Shown: one piece after another, positions 46,350-59,200 of the stretch
How positions within the stretch are numbered: the first letter of the stretch is position 1
Layout of the letters: each line of letters begins with the position of its first letter
Source of the DNA: Adiantum capillus-veneris
Lineage: Eukaryota; Streptophyta; Polypodiopsida; Polypodiales; Pteridaceae
Assembly: GCA_014529385.2 (NCBI GenBank)
Contig: CM043945.1
Span: 100,048,963 to 100,112,962, forward strand
DNA: 64,000 nucleotides
Direction of reading: 5' to 3'
Position numbers and translations under genes: made by a program
Notes under the pieces: model-generated
Seen by the model: only the letters and a program-made list of their open reading frames with translations
What the model was told of the DNA's origin: nothing
Databases searched by the model: none

Positions 46350-46620
46350 CATATATAACGAACTTTGTGCAAAACCATAACCAAATTAAAACCATAACCG
46401 ACTATAACCATATTGATCAAAACCATAATGATAACCATAACCATAAACAAAACAATAACCATAACCATAACCATAAAGTTAAACATAACCATAAACAAAA
46501 CAATAACCATAACCATGTCTATACAATAACAATAACCATAATCATAAAGAAAACAATAACCATAACCATGTCTAAACAATAACCATAACCATGTCTGAAC
46601 AATAACCATAACCATGTCTA
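46350..46620. repeat. CCATAA repeat of E4
   Basis: A degenerate minisatellite of CCATAA/ACCATA units, complementary to the TTATGG block of E1 (3950-4150). The Met/Val-rich minus-strand frame across it is an artefact. Confidence 0.75.
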
Positions 46621-46795
46621 TACAAAAAAGAGACACAGAAGTGTGTCTGTCTCACAAAACATATATAGAAATCCATTGATTCCTACGCGTCACAACCTGG
46701 ATATAGGACAAGTCACAAAATTAGTATTGATATTACTTCACATATACTTATTTAATTAAATCAACTCACACATATTAACGTTTCACCTCAATCGA

Positions 46796-47790
46796 TCAGT
46801 GAGACTCTAAGGCCGCCCAATCTACAGGCTCTCATGTGGTAGTAAGATCATTTAATACTTCATAAATACCTCTCCAATATCCATCTGTCTCCTCATGGCG
46901 TGTCAGGGCTCGATGCATTGCAAGATTATGCGTTTATACAAAAACCAAAGTAATTAAGAATACATGATTCATCGCATTTTAAAAAAATACCATAGCTAGG
47001 ATTGGATTGGAAACTCCCAAACTCATAGCGAAAGGTGTCGAAGCCTCCGCTGCCAAGATGAGATGTCCCCTTGGTCATCTGTCATACCTCCGCGGCCTGA
47101 CACTGCTGTCTGAACTGCGTGTCTGCTATCTGCTCATCCTCCCTGATCTGCTACCACGTCTCGTGTGGAATGTCCAAAGGCTTCGGCGAGCCGATCCTGA
47201 AAGCCTGACGAGGTGCATCTTGACGATGTTTCACGGTGTCCCGTGCAACACTCTTGATCCACCTCCTCGAAAGATCCTCTCAACCTAGAGTAGGTTGATA
47301 CTCTCTCATGATGGTCTCCACTATATAATTGATTTTGTTGCGATCCTGCTCAAGCCAAGGCGTCAGAATGCTGGTCGAAAAATGCAGCTCCGTGAGCTGG
47401 CGAGCCCGCTATCTCATCTCAGTCTCGACTCTATCCATGTCAACAGAATCATCTGCCCGTACAGTATAGAGCTTGGAGGCACTAGGATCGTGTGCCCCCC
47501 AACGTTTCCGAGGTGTGCTAAAGGTGTGTCGAGAGGTGTGCCTGGGTAGGACGGGGGTCGTGAGCGAGGAGGGGTTGAAACATATGTGGACCCTCCTCCA
47601 CAGAAACCACCACCTCTGCCTGAGGATCGTCGAGATCGACGAGTGCGCCTGTGCTGCGGAGATGAGGACGTACCCGTCTCTGCCGTACCCCTAGGTGTCA
47701 AAGCGGTCATGATGGGATACCTCGCAGGCGTCATACCCGTAGGCGTCCCCCCCCCCCCCCCCCCCCCCCTATAGGCGTCCCCTCCCATAG
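46796..47790 (-). pseudogene. TNPA-like pseudogene of E4
   Basis: The minus strand shows the Ser/Arg-rich head SSSPQHRRTRRSRRSSGRGG, GFCGGGSTYVSTPP and TPLDTPLAHLGNVG, matching E1. It then breaks down through stops and frameshifts, with traces such as IFRGGGSRVLHGTP. The last exon is recognisable near 46796-46917 (MHRAL, GIYEVLNDL). A 23-base C run (47747-47769) encodes a poly-Gly insertion. Confidence 0.65.
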
Positions 47791-48129
47791 GCGTCTGACC
47801 CTTGGGTGTGAAGCCCGGAGGCGTGGTACCCGTGCCTCTGGCTACTGAGTACTAAGACGCATCTGCCATCTGACTGGGCGTCATCCATGTGACAAAGCCA
47901 ATAAATGCATCTACACTCATAGAAGCGGGATCTGGATACTAGTCTGCCATACTAAAGTCGTGCACAAAGAAAGTAAAAGAAAGCGTCAGAACACCTTTGT
48001 TTAAATTAACTTTATGGTTAATTTTAAATCAACTTCTTCACACAAACACTTATAGGCCTCGACTAGTTAAGCATCATCGATAAGATCTTGCACCGTATCA
48101 TCATCTATCTCTAATTGCAGAAATAACTC

Positions 48130-49605
48130 TGCCCCAACTCATTCTGGCAGATTGTCTTCATCCATTGCATCTTCATCTACAAGTGTCATATCTGCCTCGT
48201 CTGCGTCATCACTCGTATATCTTTCATCTTCCTCTACCATACCTTCGTCCATCTCATCTAATGTCACAGGAGTATCTTCACTGTATCCTGGCCAATCATG
48301 CATAGTCCACATAAGAAGTCCATGGATCCTTGCATGCTATTGTCCTACTGGTTCAACCGCATCTGCTATGTTGATCCCATGCCATAACTCCTGGAGCTCG
48401 TCAACTAGTGGAGCTAGATAAACATCCATGTTTTTTGCCTTGAACTTACCAGGTACAATCAAGCCTAATATCAAATGACCCTTCTTGATGGCAAGCCACG
48501 GCGGGAAGTTGTAATTGATAAGGAACACAGGTCAAGTGCTCCATGACGAGCTTCTCAAGACAAATGGATTGAATCCATCCATTGCCATGCCCAAACGCAA
48601 ATTGCATGGTTCACTCTTAAAATGTGGCCAGGTATCTTCAATGTGCCTCCAAGCCTTTGAATCAGCGGGCACCCTAAATGCTGCGTCAGTGGATCTATTC
48701 GTAGAATGCCACCGCATCAACTTTGCAATGGAACCACAACGAAACATATATGCTGTTTGTCCTCGAAATAATAGGGAAATGCCGCAACACTTTAGCTGGC
48801 ACTCTCTCGCCAACCACATCTTTTTTATAGCACATTGCTCTGCACTTAGGACACAACAGACAATCTGCGAATTCATTGTGAAAAAGAATGCAATCATTTG
48901 GACATGCATGAATTTTATTGTAGTCCAAGCCAACTAAGGTCAATATTCGCTTTGCGTTTGGCCTGGAGGGGGGCATTTCATTGCCAGCCGAGAGAAGTTG
49001 CTCTCGCAATAACCTGTTTAAGCCACATTAAATTAAAAGCTCACCAAGCACGTCACCGTTGAAATCGGAAAATCTCTTTGGTAAGTTACGTACCTAAACA
49101 AAGCAGCGACGCTTGCATCTGACCACTCGTACACTGACTGCAGATTCAAAAAGGTCAGACAAGTATGAAGCACAGATATTTTGGCGCCTTCATAGATTGG
49201 TTGACGTGCCAACTTTCTCAACATGTCTTCAGGAGATAGGCACACGGCTTCTGGTGCTACTTTGTTAGCGTTCTCCTCGCTTGTCTCGAAGAAGGCATCT
49301 AGCATCTCCTCCATGCCGTCGTCTTCTGTCTGTAAGCCCTTTTCTGCTTCCATCCTTGGATCTATATTGGTCGGACCTTCACACATAATCCTTTTTCTCT
49401 CTCTCTCAGATGTAGGTGTTATGTCACAAAAATCAATGCCCATTCCGTAGGGGTCGTATCGTAGATTTTGTACGATTTCTCTAGCAAACTCTCTGTACTT
49501 GTGCACATGCTCATTACATATCCTACACTTGTGCATGATTTGATACTTGTAGAGCGTTCACGATCATGCAATATTTTCCTCCATGTTAGTTGATGACGTT
49601 GCCAT
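48130..49605 (-). pseudogene. TNP2-like pseudogene of E4
   Basis: The ATG at 49605 aligns with E1, but two early TGA codons replace Cys codons of the CSCTLC motif. Then CNEHVHKYREFAREIVQNLR, LDYNKIHACPNDCILFHNEF and the core LGMAMDGFNPFVLRSSSWST follow, with a frameshift near 48760 and a TGA instead of Trp before PVFLINYNFPPWL. E4 keeps KKGHLILGLIVPGKFK (lost in E1), then jumps to the acidic tail VTLDEMDEGMVEEDERYTSD, so the middle exons and the DUF4218 and DUF4216 regions are missing. Confidence 0.8.
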
Positions 49606-49684
49606 CTACAATGATTATGAATGTTGTTTTAATATATATACTCCTCACAATGTAAACTACCTCGCATTCTCTAGCCTTGCCCGA

Positions 49685-49718
49685 TCTTCGTACACCATGG
49701 TCCAGAGGTGTACGGAGA
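49685..49718. promoter_or_regulatory. Leader hairpin of CACTA E4
   Basis: TCTTCGTACACCAT against the arm GAGGTGTACGGAGA; partly mismatched version of the E1 hairpin, close to the truncation point. Confidence 0.45.
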
Positions 49719-49734
49719 TCAGGACCATCGGAAG

Positions 49735-52700
49735 AAGCTCAACCAAAAGGAGAAACTACAAAACTGCCCACTTATCAACTAGACCCCAAATCAGGCAAAG
49801 CAGCAAAAGCATCATACCTCTCTAGAGAACAGCTAGAAGAGCACCACACTACGGTCTTCACTGGCAGGTTCAAGAGTGAAGAGGGGCATCAGGTGGAGTT
49901 GCAACTCCTGCCCAAAGAAGTCTATGATGTAGCCCCAAAGCTAGAGACAAAAGAGTCTAACCGTAGGCTAGGGCTCAGGGATTTCTACGAACAAGAGCCT
50001 TGCGGAGTAGATTTTTAGAAGTCTTATGAGCTTCTATCCACAATCAAAGAAGATGGAACCACACATATATCCGACACCCAAGGGAACAAAGTCAAAGTAG
50101 TGATCACTAAAGAGATAGTGGTAGAGGCACTTAGAGTGCCCACTGAAGGAATGACCATGTGAGCAAGGGATGAAAAAACTGCAAGCACATTTACCAAAGA
50201 GACAGCCGCAGCTACATTTGCTGATCTAATTCACTAACAAGTGGAAGAGCTAGCCCGTTTGTACCACCAGCACACTTCCATTTCTTGGCAAAAACACCAC
50301 TAAGGTACACTACACTAAATCACACCGTGGCCACCACCTTCACTCAGGTTCTCAAGTCGACACAACAAGACAACCAGTGGACCATGCGCAGTATGTATTG
50401 ACAACCTTGAAGGGAACCAAGAAGGAAGGAATAATAATGTACTTGGGTGTGCCAGAGGTCTTGACTAGAATAGCCTATCATGCCATTGGCATGGCCGACA
50501 ACCTATCACCTGCCCCTGATCAAAATACATTGATATTGGAAGCACAGCCCTCTCCAAGACCTACAAGGTCAGGTAAAAGATCATATAAATCTAATGAAGA
50601 GTCAGCTGACAGCTCGCCGGAAAGGCACAACAGTGAAATTTCTGACAACGAAGAAAAGAGAGCTCGGAGAGAAGAGATGAAAAGAAAAGCTATGGCCGCA
50701 CACCAAGAACAGCCAGCTCAAAAACAAGCGCGCTTTGAGAGAGAGAAACAGGCGTACCAACACAATAGGAAAGCACAAGGGAAGGACCCAAAAAAATGGG
50801 TACTTGAAGGACTTAAAGGCCCTCGAACGAAGCATCATTGAAGAAAAGAGGCGGATGATTCAACATAGCGTTTAGAAAGAATGTACCAAGAGGCTGAAGC
50901 TCTAAAGCTGAAGGAGGCAGAAGAAGTTGCTAAGAAAGACAAGGAGGAGGAAGACCAAAGGCAAGCCGAGGAAACGGCTAGACAAGAACAAAGTTATGGA
51001 TCTCCCCGACCCACCTCACCGCCTACAGACCAACAGGACCATCCCATGCCTAGACCACCACCATCATCTGCAAGCAAAGACACCAATAAAGAAGCGAAGC
51101 CTAAGAAAGAGAAAGGTTCGGAGTCCACCAAACAAGCAAAATCCGCACAAGAAGCTGACCAACCCGATAGACAAAAAGAAAAAGAAGTCGAGCCGGAACA
51201 AGAGAAGGCCGCCAAAGATACTCAACATGCTGAAGAGAAAAAAGCAAGTGAATCTGTACAAGAGTCTGATAAAGAAGCAGATGCAGAGAAAGAGTCTACC
51301 ACTACACATGAGAAAGAGACCGAGCCAGAGAAGGAAGAAAGGACAACACCTGAAGAGATAGCAACATCTAAGCCAACACCGTCTACTTCTACTAAGCCAA
51401 AAACTGCCAAGGCATCAAAGACTCAAGATACCCAAGAAGAAGACCAACCATCTACCTCTACACAAGAACCACGAGCAGTTACGATGCAGCAGGAAGCCAC
51501 ACATGAGGCTAGCTACAAGAACATCTCAGCTGGCAAGACAAGAGGAGTGGTAATCAAATGACGAGGTAATAGTCAAAGTCAATGAATATGCACGTCATAT
51601 GGAGGAAATGAAGAAGAGACTCCGTTCAACAGCATTTAACCATAGCACCAAGGCCAAAGAACTTGAGATGGTGATCGACGCTCTCCAAGGAGAGTTAGAA
51701 GACAGGATGAATGTCATCACTGATCTTCAAAGGCAGGTGCAAGAGATGAGGGTAGAAGTGGAACATCATCAGTTAGCCAGAGATAGGCAACTAAAAGAAA
51801 TGGAGGAGTTAGGTGATGTACTCACCAAACTATCTGATGCTTGCAAAGCAAAAGACGAGTAGCTGTTAGAAGTTACATGAACTTATTATGACATATCTAT
51901 CAGCTCAAAAAATTCAGGTGCAATTAGATGTTTCCAATGCTTCTCTACAGTATTCTGAACATCGGATCAATGATCAGGCAATTTTCTTACGACGAATTAG
52001 AGAAAATCCAGCCATGGCCTCGAGCAAAGGAACTGACAAAGTGTACAAGGCACTCCAGAAGAAAAACAAAGACCTTGAATTGGAATTAAAGCTAGAATAA
52101 TCACATCGCAGGGACTTGAACTGATACGGGTTCAAAGAGAGGAGGAGCTCTTAAAGGAGATAGCAGAACTCAAGTGAATTAATCAACTCCTCTGAGATGC
52201 GAAACCAGACATGCAGGAAGAGATAGGCACTTCAAAGTTGCCCCAGATAGACATACCCTCGGTCTCGTTTGCTGATTTTGAGACACAGTCCACAATAGAG
52301 CCGAGTGGTGATGAAGATTTTCATATTAACATCACGGATGAAGACACAGTGCCAATGGTCCAGCTGTCAAAAGATGAAGAAGACACATTGAAGGAGAATA
52401 TCCCCCTAGAGGTGGATGAGCAGTGGAAAGCCGCAATGGATTGGGAGTTCAGAGTTTTATACTCTGTTAACGTTACTCAACTCACTCCCAATCAAATCAA
52501 CGCTCAATGGCATCAAAAATCCCTGTCGTAACCTCTCATCAAAGTGGAATTATTACAGGTGAATGAGAGGCTGTACAAAGATATGCAAGAAGATGGCGCA
52601 GATAAAGACCACCCAAAGTGGAGGTTAAGCTGACTGAACAAGAATCGGAGATGCTTGATTCTGTTCACAAGAGCACCTACAGCCCTTCAAAGAGATCCAA

Positions 52701-53330
52701 CCTTCTGTCATGTACCCACAGTAAGGACATGGCAAGCGCATGTGAAGCACTCCAAAAGAATAGGCCAAATTGGCTTAACTTCCCCAGACTGCTAGCTCCA
52801 GAGAGAGGACAAGCGATAGAGGAATACATGGTGACAAACCTAATGGGCGCCATGTCTTTTTTCAAGATTCTGCCAGATCTCTCCATTGCCATGTTATATA
52901 AGATCTGTAGGATGCTGCTCACATGTATACAAGGTTTTAGTGAGCCTGAGCAAACAGTAGCCCCATGGCTGTCATTTTTGGAAGAAAAAAAAAGGCTTAT
53001 GCTACGATCTCAGTGGGCAACCTTCAAAAGAAGTTCTTTACGGATTCTATGCCAAGTGTATGTTCTTGCCATCGAATAATATGCTGGCCTTTAAAGAAGC
53101 TTTCTACACTGGATTCTTCACCTGGTGAACGAAGATATTTGCGTCGGTGATCAGCAACCTAATATCCAGGTTTGTAGGATACTCAAATGTGGAGATGAAG
53201 AATAAAGTAACAATGCAATTTCTGCAAGTACCCGACAAAGAAAGAAGAATCGGATACTAGAAGGCATTGGATGCGCTAAAAGACCGCCTCGCCGGCTGTC
53301 AACCCGAAGACTATTTCAACCCATAAAGCT
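49735..53330 (+). pseudogene. Retrotransposon 3' coding region, coiled-coil and Lys/Glu-rich, function unknown
   Basis: Several frames separated by stops. Part 1 (49735-50160): PTYQLDPKSGKAAKASYL, RLGLRDFYEQEPCGVDF, VVITKEIVVEALRVPTEG. Part 2 (50377-50841): VLTTLKGTKKEGIIMYLGVP and a charged tail. Part 3 (50881-51561): 226 codons extremely rich in Glu, Lys and Gln. Part 4 (51599-51862): a clear heptad coiled coil (ELEMVIDALQGELEDRMNVI). Part 5 (52211-53079): acidic, then NRPNWLNFPRLLAPERGQAI and a hydrophobic helix region. No zinc knuckle or known gag or env domain is seen. It could be a displaced gag-like or an extra 3' ORF. Confidence 0.55.
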
Positions 53331-53348
53331 ATGTCAAGGGACAACACA

Positions 53349-53365
53349 GGCGAGGAGGGTGGGAA
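53349..53365 (+). promoter_or_regulatory. Polypurine tract
   Basis: GGCGAGGAGGGTGGGAA lies directly before the 3' LTR and would prime plus-strand DNA synthesis. One C and one T interrupt it. Confidence 0.65.
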
Positions 53366-54275
53366 TGTTAGCAGCAAGCTAACATGGACACCATTTTTCG
53401 AAGTTCTCTTTGTAAAACATTTATTATTTTGATAAATCGGGAATATTGTAACTCCTATTTTCTTGGATAAAATTTGTAATTAATGAGCCGGGGCTACAAG
53501 CTTCCAGATTGTATCAGCCAGTCATCATTACCCAGCTTTGGTAGAACTCCAGATTATTAGCTTTGACCACCCAAAAAACCTTGGCTAAGATATAAAAAGT
53601 TTTGTAAGGTTTTTATAAGTTTTTGGATAAGAAATACACAGCGTGAGCTAACGGCGCTCACTTCTCTCCTTCTCACGCTTCTTACTCCCTCTCGAGTTGT
53701 CAGATTGCGATTGCGTTTGTTGCATTGCAACCGCAGGTAAGAGCTCTACTCATTGACGTAAACCATTCACAATATTTCGTAGCTTTTGGCGTCGCCGACT
53801 CGCGGCCTAGTTTCATCATAACTAGAAATTTACACTTTTAAATAAAAAACTAAGCATAGGCAGGGTATTGGGGCATCATTGCTAAGCATTTAGATGCATT
53901 TTGGGTCGAAAACGACTAGGTAAAAATCCTCTGCTGTTAATAATCTCATTTTTGGAACTTGACCTAAAGTGGGGTTTGAGACCATAAGTATGTGTGCTTA
54001 GGTCTTATAAACTTGTCCTAGAAGTTTCGTTACATTTAGATGTTGTAACGGATGTGATTTGCTTGCCGATGAGCTATTGGCTTTTGGTGATTTCAGTCAC
54101 TTGAGTGTAGCTTGAGTTAGATGCGAGTTGTTAGTTTTTTTTCGAGAGATTGACAAGCTCTTGTAGCCTCTATGCACTAGTCAAGTCAGCTTCGTCTCAT
54201 GGTTTGACAAATTAATCGTGGTTCTCACTAATACTGTACTAAGATAGGATGGTGAGGTTAGACATGCGTCCCACA
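53366..54275 (+). repeat. 3' LTR
   Basis: 910 bp, starts TGTTAGCAGC, ends GCGTCCCACA, followed by the AGGGG duplication. The palindromic TAATCGCGATT of the 5' LTR (near 31853) is degenerate here. Confidence 0.92.
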
Positions 54276-54280
54276 AGGGG

Positions 54281-55697
<1,417 letters not shown>

Positions 55698-56224
55698 TTG
55701 ACTTTCTCAAAACCTAGTTTTGAGAAGGTGTCACAAGTGGCCGTGATGTCCTCCTTTGACACCCTTGTTTCACGCAAGAGCTTTCTTGCGGTGGCAGCGG
55801 CACCAAGGAAGGACCCGACTGCCCGCCAAGAAGCAAGGATCTTGGCCCTTGAAGCTAAGAATCAAGAAATCATCGAGGAGAATGAAGGACTCAAGCAACA
55901 ATTATGAAAACTTAAAGCCACTAAGGAGGTAGAGAGCGAAGCTCTACTGTAAAAATCCCACGAAGTCGAAGCCTCCCTCACCGAGACAATCATGGTGGCC
56001 CAAAAGGAATCCCATGAAGCAATATACAAGAAGATTGACAACAAGATACATACGGTAGTACAAGAATGCGAGCTACAAGAATCCCTTGGCCTCAAGGTCA
56101 GGATTGGGGGTCTCCACCCACCGTGGTGCACCAGTGAGGACACCCTTCAAGAAGCCATTACCAAGCTCAATGACATCATTAGGAAAAATATGAACCCTCT
56201 AGGGACCCTTTGGGATTTAGGTTA
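55698..56224 (+). pseudogene. Coiled-coil coding fragment, probably retroelement-derived
   Basis: Reads SRKSFLAVAAAPRKDPTARQ, ARILALEAKNQEIIEENEGL, then after stops IMVAQKESHEAIYKKIDNKI and EDTLQEAITKLNDIIRKNMN. It has heptad-like spacing and resembles the spacer regions of plant retroelement ORFs. The source is not certain. Confidence 0.35.
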
Positions 56225-59200
56225 ATTAGAGGCCAGCCAATTGGAAGAGGGTGGTGGACACACTTTATACCCTCAAAAAAGTAGGGGGACAAGGTAGCCT
56301 TACACCTCTTAATGGCCTCTTACCTAGTGAGAAGGTAAGGGAGGTGGCTAGGGGAAAGGGAGGGGGGGGGGAGGGGGGGACCACTTTGACCTTTTTTCCC
56401 CCACTTTTTGGCCCGGATTTAAAAATACACTAAAAATTTCAAATTTCAAGTTTTCCCTCCTTAAAAGGCCCCCTAACCTATTTCATGGTCTAAAAAGTAT
56501 TTTTGACCTCCAAAAGTAAAAAACGTGCACTAAAAATTTTCAAAAAATTAATTTTTTCTAAAAAAATTCAAAACATCATTTTCCACCCTCCAAAGTCTTT
56601 CCAAACCTATTTTATAGCTAAAAAGTGATTTTCTCTCTCTACAAACCCTTTTCCAAGCTCTCCATGGCTGCAACAACCACATACACCCCCTATAGTCCAG
56701 CAGTATCTCTCTACTAGCTTTCTCCCATCTCCATTGTAGCACCAAGCAAGCTTCTCCCCCATCTCTTCCCCTTGCCCACCACATAGTTCAACACCAAGCT
56801 ACCTCCTCTCCCTTCTCTCACCTCCATTACAGCATGAAACAAGATTCTACTCCTTCCACTTTCATTCACTCGCACTACATGGAAACCTCTACTCCCAAAG
56901 GTGGAAAAATCATCAACTCACATGACTTGCATACTACAAGAACAGGAGGTGTGAATAGTGCATGGCCGTTGCAAGGATTCATCTCCAACATAAAGATAGA
57001 ATAGTGAGAAAACTACCCTTGTAGCTTACATTCAGAGCTTAAGATCATCTCCATCTTTAAGTTTATCATGCTGGAGGGATTTAACCTCTTTATGGATTTC
57101 AATGTTTAAGCTTCACACCTCATAACATTGGGTGGTGCTATTTTGTTGATGGCTTTGGTACACCATCTATAGTTTTGTAGCATCTGGTTGAGTCTCACAA
57201 TGTAAGTAAATTGTGTTATCTATGGAGAGTCATCAAAGATTTTTCTTATAATTTATTCTTTGTATAGTTTTCATTAGATTATTAGAATGATATCATTTTG
57301 TACTTTATAACTTTGTGCTCACATAATCTGTTGTTTACTTACAGAGTCAACTTGTTTTGAGAGGACATGAGCAAGCAACCATGTACAGAGATGGAAATCA
57401 CCCTATTTTTGTTCCGTGAGGAACCTCTCACTACTGTGTTAAAAGATTTTGATAAGAATAGTAGGATTTTTGTAGAATCTTGAACCAATAGGTACTATCT
57501 AGGAGCTCTTAGAAAAGCCATCCCTATAGTACTACTATCTTCCCTAGTGTCATAGACACACAAATACTCGTGTATATGAATCTCTCTAGATGAGAAAGAC
57601 AAATACTTGTAAGAAAAGCCTAACAGCAACAACATTGTCTCCGTTTGTAATTATTTTTATGAGGCTGGATTCCTCTATAAATGCAATATAAATATTTCTT
57701 TTTGTTAAATGGTGTCGCACTGAGTGAGAGTATTTAATTTAGATTAGTGGAGTTTCATACAGATTTGAGAAATATTGTTTATTTTTATGGATATTCTGAT
57801 TTTCCTGTAAGATGTTTGAAGTTTTAAGTCTCAATCATTCCACCATGAAGAAATTCATGCAATATTTTGATTTCAATTTAATCACTATTGGTTATTCTTA
57901 TTAAGTGGATCATAACCTTTGTCAAGATATCCTCATTTAGGGATGTTGAATATATATCAATAGCAACATTTCAAAAGTTGAAAAAGATAAATTCTTGCTT
58001 TCCAAAATGTTATTGTTTCCATACTATGCCTATGCCAAGCTTGACTTAGAGAAATGACAACTTGAGATGGAGGTGTAGATATATAGGGGTGACTTATTAT
58101 TGATTCTTGTTTCATCATATATATTATAAAGCCTTTGAGTTTTCACCTTTTTGAGTAGTGTTGACAAGTTTTTGGTATCAAACCTTCTTAAATGTCCCTA
58201 TTCATTCGCTATTGGTAGCTATTTATTTGGTATTGCTAAAGATCATACCAATAGCTATCACATTGTGAACTTAATTGTTGAATTTCGGATTTGATTTTTA
58301 CTATGTAGCTCATTTGGATAGATAAAGTGTAAACATAAATTATAGATACATGCATTGTTAACATAGAAGATATGTATCACTCGAACCTATATAACTACTA
58401 ATCAAGAAACCTTTGGTTGGATACTATAACAATAGGGGTCACATGTGGTTTCAAATACCAAAGAAATGGCTTAGCCAAAACATTCCCAAGAACACGAGGT
58501 GAACACAAGGAAGTAAAAATTGGCTCCTTGTTTGGTTGATATCTAGTGCTAAATGTTCTGAGTGCACAAAATTTGTGAGGCCTTTGACCTTGGGAGTTCA
58601 CTAAAGTATATGTAACATAGCACATGTGTTCAATAGAAGGGAAGTTATATTCTTGTAAAGTCACAGAAACATGTGTAGGTAAGGCCTATAAGGGCTACTT
58701 TCAATCCATTTTCGTGAACGCACATGATATAGGGAAACTTTACATAGTAAATACTCCGGACATCAAAAACTACAACTCTATCTCATGGCCATACATTAAA
58801 ACAAAGCCCCTATTTGTCATTTTGAAGCCTGAGGAACCCTCAACAAGAGGGACCACAACAGCGCGTAGAATGGCCATCCAGGGACAAATAGGGACCAAGA
58901 TATTTCCAAGAACAGGGGATGGACACAAGGAAGTAAAAAATGGTTGATAAGCATGATACAAGGTTTAGGTATCTGCCATTTGGGAGGGGGTGGGGGTTGC
59001 TATGAACATAGTAAACTGACCAGTTCTATCTCATGGAAATGCATTAAAAAGCGCTTGTACTTGTCATTTTAGGGCCCCAGGGACCCTCAAAAAGAGGGAC
59101 CACAAGGGCGCGCAAACTGGCCATCCAAAAATTTTAGGCTGTTTCCAAGAGCTTCTAGTGCTCAATTGGCTCCTAGGCTTGTCTCACATAAATTTTTTCA

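Larger units (their letters stand above)
46083..49727 (-). mobile_element. CACTA transposon E4, family 1, minus strand, 5' end missing
   Basis: Starts on the plus strand with CACTACAACAAAAAAAGGTG, matching the E1 3' terminus. It carries TNPA-like and TNP2-like pseudogenes in reverse order and the leader hairpin. Similarity to E1 stops at about 49727, inside the leader, where retrotransposon coding sequence resumes. The outer 5' end is therefore missing, although the 3' end is sharp. Confidence 0.85.
31286..54275 (+). mobile_element. Ty3/gypsy LTR retrotransposon (about 12 kb without nested insertions)
   Basis: Bounded by two LTRs (31286-32198 and 53366-54275), both starting TGTTAGCAGC and ending GCGTCCCACA, with a perfect 5-bp target duplication AGGGG at 31281-31285 and 54276-54280. 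It has a tRNA-Asp-type PBS, a polypurine tract, and reverse transcriptase, RNase H, integrase and protease-like domains, all broken by stops. CACTA E3 and E4 inserted later. Removing them leaves about 12 kb, a large size as in Tat/Athila-type elements. Confidence 0.92.

Noticed and set aside
46349-46636. Met/Val-rich minus-strand frame
   Set aside because: Translation of the CCATAA minisatellite.
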